Assembly (NCBI GenBank): GCA_024655945.1
Contig: JANLFK010000007.1
Location: 1-64,000 of the forward strand
Direction of reading: 5' to 3'
Length of the DNA: 64,000 nucleotides
DNA from: a candidate division KSB1 bacterium
GTDB lineage: Bacteria; Zhuqueibacterota; Zhuqueibacteria; JANLFK01; Oleimicrobiaceae
A program made the translations under genes and the position numbers. Shown in pieces: positions 36,568 through 44,936 of the stretch. The notes beneath the pieces are model-generated. The model ran no database searches and had not been told where the DNA came from. It saw only the letters and a list, made by a program, of their open reading frames with translations. Each line of letters opens with the position of its first letter. Position 1 is the stretch's first letter.

Positions 36568-38451
36568 ATGCCTCTTAGGATAGACAAAGCAATCGCTTCG
36601 CTCGCTGCTTTGTTCCTCGTGTTTGGGTCGTGGCGAGTCGTTTGGGCCGGCCCGGCGGGCACCAGCGGCCGAGGAATTGCACCTGCGCGAGAGGTCGAAG
36701 GGCCCCCGCGCGCCGCGATGACCGCTCCGCAGGCTGACAAGAGCGGGAGCGATGGGCGAGCGAGGGTGCGGTCGCTGCGGATTGTCGGCACCCACGCCGT
36801 CAGCGAGGAGCAGGCCCTGCAGTGGGCCAATATCCGGCCAGGCGCACCTTGGGCAGCGCACGAGGCACAGGAAAGCAGCCGGGCGCTTCTGGAATCCTAC
36901 CGGCGCGAGGGTTACCCTTGGGCGCGCGTCGACTCGGTAGTGGCCCGCTTTAGCGGCGACAGCAGCGGCGTGGAGGTGAGCCTTTGGATACAGGAAGGTC
37001 CTCTGGCGCGCATCGGCACCATCGCCATCAACGGCGTAGATGACCAGTGGCGTGCCCTGCTGCTGGCGCGCTTCGACAGTCGCCCCGGTAGGCGGTTTTT
37101 CGAGGACGTGCTCCGCCGCGACCTCCAGGAAGCACTCAGCGAGTTCGAAAACCGCGGCCACCCCTTTGCTTACCTGGTGCTGGATAGCCTCTCCCTGCGC
37201 GACCAGGAGGGGGCGCGCCAGCTCGACATCTGCCTCAGCGCGTTTCCTGGGCCACAGGTGCGCATCGACGAAGTGCGGGTGGTAGGAGCGGTCACCACCA
37301 AGCGGCAGGTTATCGCCAGGGCGGCCGGCTTCAGGTCAGGACAGCTGTACAACCAGCGCGCCATGGAGCGCGTGCCGGCGCGCCTCAAGAGACTGCCATT
37401 CATCGCAAGCGTCGACACACCCGTGCCCTTTGTGAGTGAGCAGGGGGCCAGCGGGGTGCTGCTCGCCGTGCGCGAGCGGAAGGCCAGCTCGATCGACGGT
37501 GTGCTCGGCTACAATCCCGGGGTAGGCAGCGAAAAGGGCTACCTCACCGGCCTCTTGGACCTGTCACTGGGTAACCTCTTTGGGACTGCCCGCGCCCTCC
37601 AGGCCCGCTGGCAGAAGCGCGATCAGAAGACGCAGGAGTTGCGCTTCTCCTACCGCGAGCCATGGGTTCTGGGCTCCCCAGTGAGCCTGGCTTTCACCTT
37701 CGAGCAACTGGTGCAGGACACCACCTACGTGCGGCGGGATCTCGCCCTGGAGCTCTCGCTGCCCCTGGCTGACCGGCTCAATGCCAGGGTGCAAATTGGG
37801 CGGGGCGAAGTGCTGCCGGACTCCTTGGCCACCGCATTGCTGGGTATGCCGCGCAGCCGCTCCTTGACCGCTGCGCTGGGGGTGGAGTACGATACGCGCG
37901 ACGACCTCCTCAATCCGCGCTCTGGCTTCTTCTACCAGACGGCGCTGTCGGTGGACCGCAAGAAGCAGTTTGTCTCGTCCGACCAGGAGGCCCTCTACGG
38001 CCTGCGCCCCAAAGTGGACAACAGGCGGGTGATAGTCGACGCGGAACTCTATGTGCAGCCCCTGCGCTACCAGGTGGTAGCCATTACCGTGCATGGTCGA
38101 CAGGTGACCAGCACCCAGGGGAGGATCCCCATAGAGGATCAGTTCCGCTTTGGCGGGGCACGCACCCTGCGCGGCTACCGGGAGCACGAGTTCCGCGGCA
38201 GCAAGGTGGCGTGGTCAAATCTTGAATATCGCTACCTCTTGGGCAGAAGGTCCCGCGCCTTTGTCTTCATAGACGGCGGCTACTATTGGCGCGACGATGT
38301 GCACCAGACGAGCGAAGGCTACCGCATCGGCTACGGCTTTGGCGTGCGCATCGAGACTGGACTGGGGATCGTCGGCGTGGACTTGGGGCTCGGCAAGGGC
38401 GACAGCCTCATGGAGAGCAAAGTGCATGTGGGCCTGGTGAACGAATTCTGA
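36568..38451 (+). CDS. Omp85-superfamily outer-membrane protein (BamA/TamA-like)
   Basis: About 627 residues. Signal peptide IASLAALFLVFGSWRVVWA. Three POTRA domains fit residues ~65-300 (RVRSLRIVGTHAVSEEQAL, RIGTIAINGV, RIDEVRVVGAVTTKRQVIAR). The barrel carries the Omp85 signature FGGARTLRGYREHEF, whose RGY motif sits in loop 6, and the C-terminus ends in Phe. BamA usually has five POTRA domains and TamA three, so TamA-like is a better fit by count. It follows the large barrel gene by 8 bases. An accessory assembly or export role for the neighbouring barrel is plausible inference. Confidence 0.82.
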   Translation: MPLRIDKAIASLAALFLVFGSWRVVWAGPAGTSGRGIAPAREVEGPPRAAMTAPQADKSGSDGRARVRSLRIVGTHAVSEEQALQWANIRPGAPWAAHEAQESSRALLESYRREGYPWARVDSVVARFSGDSSGVEVSLWIQEGPLARIGTIAINGVDDQWRALLLARFDSRPGRRFFEDVLRRDLQEALSEFENRGHPFAYLVLDSLSLRDQEGARQLDICLSAFPGPQVRIDEVRVVGAVTTKRQVIARAAGFRSGQLYNQRAMERVPARLKRLPFIASVDTPVPFVSEQGASGVLLAVRERKASSIDGVLGYNPGVGSEKGYLTGLLDLSLGNLFGTARALQARWQKRDQKTQELRFSYREPWVLGSPVSLAFTFEQLVQDTTYVRRDLALELSLPLADRLNARVQIGRGEVLPDSLATALLGMPRSRSLTAALGVEYDTRDDLLNPRSGFFYQTALSVDRKKQFVSSDQEALYGLRPKVDNRRVIVDAELYVQPLRYQVVAITVHGRQVTSTQGRIPIEDQFRFGGARTLRGYREHEFRGSKVAWSNLEYRYLLGRRSRAFVFIDGGYYWRDDVHQTSEGYRIGYGFGVRIETGLGIVGVDLGLGKGDSLMESKVHVGLVNEF

Positions 38452-38573
38452 CTGGCCGCCGGCCGCCGGGACTCTACGCCTCTGAGGCGCGTCGCCCGCG
38501 CTTCCGAATCTTCTTAGGCCCACAGAGGCTGACGCCGGGTCGCGGCGCCTGAAAGTTGTGTGAAAGGAAGGAA

Positions 38574-39016
38574 ATGCGAGACCTCCTATACCTCCCGCGC
38601 AGATGGGCCTTGCTCCTCTACGCCCTTGCCGACATTTTCTGCCTTGGCATGGGAATGGGTGTGCCGATCTTTTGCATCGTGCTGGGCCTGCCCGCCGGCT
38701 GGCGGCGCGCTCCCTCCGCCTGAACATGCTCCTCGACAGGATGTTCTTCTGGGCGGCAGTGACTTCGGCACTGACCTTGGTGTGCATGCTGGTGCTCTGG
38801 GGGCTACAGGCGCTCAAGCTGGGCGCCCCAGAGGCAGAGTTGGCCAACTTTGGCATCCCCATGATTCTCTACCGCCCCAGGGCGAGCTTTGTTGGCTGGT
38901 TGCTGCTCATGATCGTTGTTTCGCCCTTTCTCCAGGTCCTCTGTACCCTCTTTGGCGCCCAGCCGGGCGTGCGCTGGCAGATGAGAGCGCGCTCGCAAGA
39001 GACCAACACGGCCTAA
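38574..39016 (+). pseudogene. Small membrane-protein gene with a frameshift
   Basis: ATG 38574 (AAGGAAGG upstream) reads LLLYALADIFCLGMGMGVPIFCIVLGLPAGW then stops at 38723. From about 38700 the -1 frame continues RLAARSLRLNMLLDRMFFWA and two more hydrophobic stretches to a stop at 39016. Joined, they give a ~145-residue protein with three or four membrane segments that looks like one family. A single missing base near 38700 accounts for the break. No function recognised. Confidence 0.55.
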
Positions 39017-39378
39017 CGCACGAGGGCGAAGGAGGGCTCTTGGCGGACAAGCCGGGCGCCCATGGCGGGCGAGAACTGCGGCAGGGGATTGGCGACCGTG
39101 CAAGAGGCAAGGAAGCCCTTCCATCGCCGCCCATGCCATGGCTCGTAGCCCACGAGCGCAAGGCAGAGCCGCCGGGCGGTGGCGGGTCGGGCGATCCTGA
39201 CTGACCTTTCAGACACGGGCGAGAGTCGGCGACAAGGACAGAGCCAAGGTGCACCGCTCCCCTTGGCTGCTCCCACATGCCAAGCTCATGGCCATGTTAG
39301 GGCAGTTGGATAACGAGTGACCTCATACAGCTGGATCGCTGCGGCTACTATCTCTTCCTCGGGCTGGGTGACTTTGAC
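39017..39378. other. Stretch without a supported gene
   Basis: Short frames exist on both strands, but none carries recognisable motifs. The frame of the following gene is open back to 39301 without a start codon, so part of a 5' coding region may have been lost here. Confidence 0.4.
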
Positions 39379-40380
39379 ATGCCGCCAGTCCTCGGCCCTG
39401 AGTGGACCTGTACCTGGGACCTGCGCACCTGGCGGGAGCGTCTCGACCGCCTCGTGAACTTGGGCGCCAGCACCCTGTTCATCTACCTGATGGGCCATGC
39501 TCTGCCCTATGCGAGCAAGAGGTTCCCGGAATGGGTGGAGGCGCGGCATCCGAATGTCGAAGTAGAGTTTTTCCAGCAGGTGGTGGACTGGTGTGTGGAC
39601 AGGGGTATCTATCTCGTCGACGTCTTTTCGACCACTGGGCATGCCAAGGGATACACCTCGCGCCACCCCGAACTGGCCATCTGCGACCGAGAGGGGCACC
39701 CCCAGGTGCAATCGGGCATCATGTGCCACCACAAGGAAGGTGCGCGCGGGTATTGCTTCGGGGTCATCGAGGAATGCCTTGCACGGTATCGCGGCTTTGC
39801 CGGCGTGATTCTGCACCCGCCCGAATTTGCGCGCCCGTGCTTTTGCGAAGCATGTCAGCAGCATTTCCGCGCGGCTCACGGGAAGAGCCTGCTCTCGGCC
39901 ACCAACCAGGAGGCAAAGCGATTCTTCATGGCCACCAACCTCCGTTTTCAACGCTCGACACTGGAAGCCCTGATTCGCCCACAGGCGCCTGAACTGCGCC
40001 TTCTCACTTTCACCATCCCCTGGGTGTTTGAAAAGGAGTTTGAACAGATCGCCAAGGAAATCGACTTGGACACCGTCATTGTCGACTGGGACTATGACCA
40101 GCATGAGGAGCGAATTGCGAGACTCCCTGCGCGATTGCGACGGCAGCAACAATTTGGTCACAAGGTCTGGTTCATGCTCACCTCAGGCTTTGCCTTCTCT
40201 AACGAACGCAGTGCCAGTGAGCAGGCCGACCTGGTTTTGCGGCAGGTTGAGGCGGCATTGGCGGTCGGCGTCAGGGACATCATCTACTTCATCGGGCCTG
40301 CCTGGTGGCCGACCGTCGAGCAGACCAGCTACTATCTTCACAAAATGAGAGGGCCGGGGAGGCTGGGGAGGGGAGGGTGA
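39379..40380 (+). CDS. Glycosidase-like TIM-barrel protein, possibly truncated
   Basis: 333 residues. The pattern LRTWRERLDRLVNLGASTLFIYLMGHALPY, then FFQQVVDWCVDRGIYLVDVF, RGFAGVILHPPEFARPCFCEACQQHF and a later VIVDWDYDQH fits a glycoside-hydrolase (alpha/beta)8 barrel of the kind seen in uncharacterised GH families. The ATG lacks a ribosome site, and readable frame extends 5' to 39301. The last ten residues (GPGRLGRGG) look like run-on into non-coding DNA, so the true end may be missing too. No signal peptide. A decayed or transferred gene is possible. Confidence 0.45.
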   Translation: MPPVLGPEWTCTWDLRTWRERLDRLVNLGASTLFIYLMGHALPYASKRFPEWVEARHPNVEVEFFQQVVDWCVDRGIYLVDVFSTTGHAKGYTSRHPELAICDREGHPQVQSGIMCHHKEGARGYCFGVIEECLARYRGFAGVILHPPEFARPCFCEACQQHFRAAHGKSLLSATNQEAKRFFMATNLRFQRSTLEALIRPQAPELRLLTFTIPWVFEKEFEQIAKEIDLDTVIVDWDYDQHEERIARLPARLRRQQQFGHKVWFMLTSGFAFSNERSASEQADLVLRQVEAALAVGVRDIIYFIGPAWWPTVEQTSYYLHKMRGPGRLGRGG

Positions 40381-40452
40381 AGGTGTGAGGGAACGAGGAG
40401 CGCGCCGGGGAGAGGAGAGCGTCCGACCTTTCCCTCCGCTCCCATTTGCCCC

Positions 40453-40481
40453 TTGATTTTCCTGCACCATATCGCTATATT
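40453..40481 (+). promoter_or_regulatory. Sigma70-like promoter upstream of UbiA gene
   Basis: TTGATT at 40453-40458, 17-base spacer, TATATT at 40476-40481; start near 40488, about 87 bases before the UbiA GTG. Confidence 0.55.
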
Positions 40482-40574
40482 TCTATGTCCGCGAATCACG
40501 CAAGAAGATGGCGCGCTGCCGAAGAGGCAGTGCTTGCGCATAGAGATGGACCCTCAGCAGGCTGGAAATGATCT

Positions 40575-41495
40575 GTGCCAAGTAGGAGAGATGCCCCGTC
40601 ACGCGCTTTGCGCCCGCACCAAGAGCAAAGGCCGCACCAGGAGGCCACAGGTTCCAGCACGTGCTTCTCGCGAATTTGGTCGTATGTCATCCTCACCCGT
40701 CCGCTGAATGTTGTCATCGGCGGGTTGTCCATCTTCGTAGGGGCGCTGGTGACCGGCACCATCCACCCCCTGCGCCACGTGCTCATCGCTTGCGCCTCCG
40801 GTAGCCTAGTGGCTGCGGGCGCAAATGCCATCAATGATTATTTTGACGTGGAGATAGACCGGCGCAACAAGCCATATCGGCTGCTGCCCGCGGGAAAAAT
40901 TGCGCGGCGCAAAGCTCGGGTATTCGCTCTTGCGCTCCTCCTCGGCAGCCTCCTTGGCGCAGCTATCGGGCCGGTTCCCCTGCTGGTGGCCGCTTCTACC
41001 GCAACGCTCCTCTACGTGTACAGCTGGCGACTGAAGCGCACGGTGTTGTGGGGCAACATAGCGGTGAGCGTAGCCACGGCCTTGGCGTTCATCTACGGCG
41101 GGCTGGCGGTGGGACGACCGGCTGCCGCCCTCATTCCGGCCGGTTTCGCGTTTCTCTTCCACCTCGGGCGCGAGATCATCAAGGATGTGGAGGACATGCA
41201 CGGCGACCGGCTGGAGGGCGTGGTGACGCTGCCCATCCGCCATGGCCGGCGCACGGCACTGGTAGTTGCTACTGCCGTGTACGCGCTGGTCGTTGCGGTG
41301 ACGCCGCTGCCGTATGTCGGGGGGGTGTATGACTTGGCATACCTTCTTGTGGTGGTCGCCGGCGTGGACACCGTCGTTGCCTACGTGGTCGTGCAGATGT
41401 GGCGGCGGCCAGACCCGCCTACCTTGCACCGCCTTAGTGAGCTCCTCAAGGCGGATATGTTTGTGGGGCTGGTGGCGATTTATGTGGGGCGTTAG
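40575..41495 (+). CDS. UbiA-family prenyltransferase, geranylgeranylglycerol-phosphate type
   Basis: 306 residues with eight or nine membrane segments. The two Asp-rich prenyl-diphosphate motifs are present: NDYFDVEIDRRNKP near 90 and KDVEDMHGDR near 205. The pattern, including YRLLPAGKI, resembles digeranylgeranylglyceryl-phosphate synthase-like enzymes that make ether lipids in archaea and occur in Bacteroidota and relatives; menaquinone or heme-type UbiA enzymes are alternatives. The N-terminal ~30 residues (PSRRDAPSRALRP...) are unusual, and the real start may be TTG 40608. A promoter lies just upstream. Confidence 0.8.
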   Translation: MPSRRDAPSRALRPHQEQRPHQEATGSSTCFSRIWSYVILTRPLNVVIGGLSIFVGALVTGTIHPLRHVLIACASGSLVAAGANAINDYFDVEIDRRNKPYRLLPAGKIARRKARVFALALLLGSLLGAAIGPVPLLVAASTATLLYVYSWRLKRTVLWGNIAVSVATALAFIYGGLAVGRPAAALIPAGFAFLFHLGREIIKDVEDMHGDRLEGVVTLPIRHGRRTALVVATAVYALVVAVTPLPYVGGVYDLAYLLVVVAGVDTVVAYVVVQMWRRPDPPTLHRLSELLKADMFVGLVAIYVGR

Positions 41496-41529
41496 TCGGC
41501 TTTGACGTCCACATGGGAGGGAAGTTGCC

Positions 41530-42408
41530 GTGCCAGGAATCACTGCCAGTCGCAGGGGAGAATTAATGAGAGGAGTGTTCAAGCTGCTCTTGGACCATCC
41601 TGAGGGCCTTCCTGCAAGGACAGTACTGGAGAGGCTGCCGCAGGTGGTCCCGCCCACCGATTTCGAAAAGACCACCTACCCGGGCCGGCCAACAGTCCGA
41701 CGGTACGAAAGGATAGTGAGGTTTTCCACCATTGGGCCCGCTAAGGCTGGCTGGCTTGTGAAAACTCGGGGGACATGGTCGCTCACCGAGGCAGGTCGAC
41801 AGGCTTATGAACGGTTTACCGACCCCGAGGAATTCACGCGGGAATCCGACAGGCTTTACCGCAAATGGAAGGAAGAAAGAGAGCCGGATGTGGTAGCCGA
41901 GGAGAGCTCACCGGATGCCGCCACCACCCTCGAGGAGGCAGAAGAAGCGGCGTGGACGGAGATAGAGGAACATCTCGAGCGGATGGACCCCTACGACTTC
42001 CAGGAGCTTGTCGCGGGACTCCTTCGCGCCATGGGCTACCACGTCTCGTGGGTCGCACCGCCTGGCCCGGACAAGAGCATCGACATCATTGCCCACACCG
42101 ACCCTCTGGGCATTCAGGGCCCGCGCATCAAGGTGCAGGTGAAGCGACGCAGCGAGAAGGCCACCATCGAAGGCATCCGCTCGCTTCTCGCCCTGCTTGG
42201 CGAGGGCGATGTCGGGCTCTTCATCTCCACTGGCGGGTTCACGCGGGAAGCTGAAGACGAGGCCAGACGGCAGGAGAAGCGAAGGATTATCCTCCTTGAT
42301 CTGAGTCGACTTTTCGACCTCTGGGTGGAACATTACGACAAGATTCCCGAAGTGCAGCGACGGCTACTGCCCATTCGACCGGTCTATTTCCTGATCCCCG
42401 AGGACTGA
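41530..42408 (+). CDS. Mrr-type restriction endonuclease with winged-helix N-terminus
   Basis: 292 residues. N-terminal ~110 residues form a winged-helix-like domain (MRGVFKLLLDHPEGLPARTVLE). The C-terminal half is the Mrr/PD-(D/E)xK nuclease: LERMDPYDFQELVAGLLRAMGY, PGPDKSIDIIAHT with D185 and KVQVKRR with Q203-V204-K205. Mrr enzymes cut modified DNA and are often solitary (type IV). No methyltransferase or specificity gene is next to it. GGGAGGGAAG precedes the GTG start. It lies 34 bases after UbiA and 76 before dtd, same strand. Confidence 0.8.
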   Translation: MPGITASRRGELMRGVFKLLLDHPEGLPARTVLERLPQVVPPTDFEKTTYPGRPTVRRYERIVRFSTIGPAKAGWLVKTRGTWSLTEAGRQAYERFTDPEEFTRESDRLYRKWKEEREPDVVAEESSPDAATTLEEAEEAAWTEIEEHLERMDPYDFQELVAGLLRAMGYHVSWVAPPGPDKSIDIIAHTDPLGIQGPRIKVQVKRRSEKATIEGIRSLLALLGEGDVGLFISTGGFTREAEDEARRQEKRRIILLDLSRLFDLWVEHYDKIPEVQRRLLPIRPVYFLIPED

Positions 42409-42484
42409 GCCGGGCCAGAGGCTGGCGACGGGGGTGTCGCACGCGATTTGGGATGCTTGCCCTTGAGCTGCAGAACGGGGGCAA

Positions 42485-42952
42485 ATGCCAGGAGAGTCTG
42501 TGCGCGCAGTGTTGCAACGAGTGACATCGGCGTCCGTCGAAATAGATGGCGCCGTCAGCGGCTCTATCGGCCGTGGACTGGTGGTGCTGGTGGGGGTACG
42601 CAACGGCGACACGAGAGCGGATGCTGAATTCCTTGCGCAAAAGTGCGTCAATCTCCGTATATTTGCCGACCAGCAAGGCAAGTTCAATCTCTCCGCCTTG
42701 GACGTGGGCGCCGAGCTCTTGGTGGTCTCGCAATTCACCCTGTATGCAGACTGTCGGCGCGGGCGCCGTCCTGGATTCACCGAGGCGGCACCGCCAGAGG
42801 TTTCCAAACCGTTGTACGACCATTTCGTCCAAGCGCTGCGTGGCTACGGTCTCCCGGTGGCCGAAGGAGTCTTCGGGGCGCATATGGTGGTGCACATCAA
42901 TAATGACGGCCCGGTCACGGTGATTGTGGATACTCCTCCAGGCCAACAGTGA
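42485..42952 (+). CDS. dtd: D-aminoacyl-tRNA deacylase
   Basis: Hydrolyses D-amino acids mischarged on tRNA; 155 residues, cytoplasmic dimer. Motifs: [17 protein letters not shown] at the start, [16 protein letters not shown] with the SQFTL active-site stretch, and [12 protein letters not shown] with the cross-subunit Gly-cisPro. The final 4 bases overlap the maf start as GTGA, so the pair is coupled. Confidence 0.93.
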   Translation: MPGESVRAVLQRVTSASVEIDGAVSGSIGRGLVVLVGVRNGDTRADAEFLAQKCVNLRIFADQQGKFNLSALDVGAELLVVSQFTLYADCRRGRRPGFTEAAPPEVSKPLYDHFVQALRGYGLPVAEGVFGAHMVVHINNDGPVTVIVDTPPGQQ

Positions 42953-43572
42953 CAGCGTGGGAACAGGGCGTGGCACTCGAGTTGCCGTCTTTGCGGGACA
43001 GGCGCCTGGTCCTTGCCTCTGCCTCGGCAAGACGTGCCCAGCTTTTGCGTCTGCTGGGCCTGGAGTTTGACGTCATCCCCAGCAGCATCGTCGAGGAAAA
43101 TGGCGGCGTCGAGGATCCGGTGCGCCACGTGCGCGAGCTTGCCCTGGCCAAGGCGCGAGAAGTTGCCGCGCAGGTGGATTGTGGGCTGGTAATCGGCGCT
43201 GACACTGTGGTGGTGCTGGCTGGCCGCTTGCTGGGCAAGCCGGCCGATGCAGATGAAGCGCGCGCCATGTTGGCCCTGCTCAGCGGCAAGACGCACGAGG
43301 TCTACACCGGCTTTGCGCTGGTGGAGAGGCCGAGCGGGCGTGAACTGGTGGAGCATGAGCTGACCAGAGTCCACTTCCGCGACCTGAGCAATGAGGAGAT
43401 CGAGGCGTACGTGGCCACAGGCAGCCCACTGGACAAGGCGGGCGCCTACGGCATCCAGGATCTGAGCGCCATCTTTGTGGACCGCATCGAAGGGTGTTTC
43501 TACAACGTGGTTGGCTTCCCACTGGCCAAGTTCTACCAGGCCTACAGGGAGTTCTGTCGGGCAAAGGAGTGA
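42949..43572 (+). CDS. maf: Maf-family nucleotide pyrophosphatase
   Basis: 207 residues. A nucleoside-triphosphate pyrophosphatase active on dTTP/UTP or modified nucleotides. Motifs: [19 protein letters not shown], then [35 protein letters not shown] and [10 protein letters not shown] near 170. GTG start overlaps dtd by 4 bases. It is followed after 3 bases by rodZ, part of a cell-division and wall operon. Confidence 0.9.
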   Translation: MTAWEQGVALELPSLRDRRLVLASASARRAQLLRLLGLEFDVIPSSIVEENGGVEDPVRHVRELALAKAREVAAQVDCGLVIGADTVVVLAGRLLGKPADADEARAMLALLSGKTHEVYTGFALVERPSGRELVEHELTRVHFRDLSNEEIEAYVATGSPLDKAGAYGIQDLSAIFVDRIEGCFYNVVGFPLAKFYQAYREFCRAKE

Positions 43573-43575
43573 GGC

Positions 43576-44439
43576 GTGACTGTTGACGAGACGGCCGGCG
43601 TCAAAGGGATCTGCCGGGCCATTGGCGATGAGCTGAAGCGGGCACGGGAGCGCAAGAAGGCTTCGCTGGCCGACGTGGCCAAGAAGACCAAAATCAACCC
43701 GAAATACTTGCAGAGCATCGAAGAGGGCGAATTCGGCTTTCTGCCGGAGCCGTACGTGCGCGCCTTCATCCGCGCCTATGCCCAGGAGGTGGGCTTGGAG
43801 CCTTCCACCATGCTCAAGCCTCTCGACCGCGTGCGGGAGCGACTTCAGGAGGCAAGGCCGGTTCTCCCTGTGCAGAGCCCGTCAAGCACATCGTGGGTCA
43901 AGTCTCTACTGGCCAGGCTAAAGTCGCTCGTCAGCAGGGAGAAACAGGCTGCGACTTTGGTGATCGGCGGCGCCATGGTTGTGCTCGCGCTCTCGGCCAT
44001 TTACGCGCGCAACTACCACACGCTGTTCGGCAGCGGCAAGAAGCCGGCGCACCCATCCGTGAGCCAGGTGGCGACTGGTGCGCAGGGTGCGACGGAACTT
44101 CGGCTCGATATGGAGGTGGTGGACAATACTTGGGTGCAGGTCGTGGCGGACGATAGTACGCTCAGCCAGGCCACCTATGCCGTCGGCGAGCGCCGGAGCT
44201 GGCGCGCACGCCATAGCTTCTCGCTCAAGGTAGCCGACGCAGGAGCGGTCATGCTCACCCTCGATGGCAGACCACTGGGCCGCTTGGGCGAAAAGGGGGA
44301 GGAACTGGCCCTCCGCATCGATCGCACGGGGATCGTTACCAGGACGGGCATAGCAAACAAGGGGAAGGCCAGCCCCGTTGACTTGGAACAGTCTACAGTG
44401 GAGCAGTACCGCGGCGGGCTGCGCAGGAGGGAGCTATGA
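43576..44439 (+). CDS. rodZ: RodZ-like cytoskeleton protein
   Basis: 287 residues in the RodZ order: cytoplasmic HTH_25 domain (IGDELKRARERKKASLADVA, INPKYLQSIEEGEF, LPEPYVRAFIRAYAQEVGL), a linker, one membrane segment near 125-145, and a periplasmic DUF4115-like beta domain (LRLDMEVVDNTWVQVVADDS ... HSFSLKVADAGAVMLTLDG). RodZ anchors MreB and supports rod shape. GTG 43576 start, three bases after maf. The next gene overlaps as ATGA. Confidence 0.85.
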   Translation: MTVDETAGVKGICRAIGDELKRARERKKASLADVAKKTKINPKYLQSIEEGEFGFLPEPYVRAFIRAYAQEVGLEPSTMLKPLDRVRERLQEARPVLPVQSPSSTSWVKSLLARLKSLVSREKQAATLVIGGAMVVLALSAIYARNYHTLFGSGKKPAHPSVSQVATGAQGATELRLDMEVVDNTWVQVVADDSTLSQATYAVGERRSWRARHSFSLKVADAGAVMLTLDGRPLGRLGEKGEELALRIDRTGIVTRTGIANKGKASPVDLEQSTVEQYRGGLRRREL

Positions 44440-44936
44440 GTCGGAAAGCACACCTGCCGCTGCTCCTGTTGGGCGTGGTGCTCCTTCTTCTGGGCTGTGG
44501 CAAGAAGCAGGAAGGCCCCAAGATTCTCACCGGCTGGCTTACCCAGGACAAACTCCTCATGGAAATGGACAACTACCGGGCTGACTTTGACAATTACCAG
44601 CCCAACGAGGAGGCGGTGGCGGTTCTGCGCAGCTACGAGCACGACGTGGACCTTTTGGTCTTCCTGGGCACCTGGTGTCCAGATTGTGCCCGCGAGGTGC
44701 CACGCTTCCTGAAGAGCATCTATGCTGCCGCCAACCCGCGCCTCCATGTGAAGTTGCTGGCGCTGGACCGCAGCAAGCGCGACCCCGGAGGCGTCGCCGA
44801 ACGATTCGCGATCGACCACGTACCCACCTTCGTCGTGATGGTCGACGGCGTGGAGCTCGGGCGCATCGTGGAGACACCCTCGCTGACCATAGAACAAGAC
44901 ATCGCCCTTCTGTTGCTGGGAAGGTCTGGCACATGA
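44436..44936 (+). CDS. Thioredoxin-fold lipoprotein with CPDC motif
   Basis: 166 residues. Lipobox LLLLGC puts the lipidated Cys at C21. A thioredoxin-like fold follows, with the redox motif WCPDC at C81-C84, VKLLALDR strands, and a cis-Pro in HVPTFVV. It would act at the periplasmic face, reducing or relaying disulfides. Coupled by ATGA overlaps to rodZ and mpl on either side. CPDC is unusual compared with CGPC or CxPC of standard periplasmic reductases. Confidence 0.8.
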   Translation: MSRKAHLPLLLLGVVLLLLGCGKKQEGPKILTGWLTQDKLLMEMDNYRADFDNYQPNEEAVAVLRSYEHDVDLLVFLGTWCPDCAREVPRFLKSIYAAANPRLHVKLLALDRSKRDPGGVAERFAIDHVPTFVVMVDGVELGRIVETPSLTIEQDIALLLLGRSGT

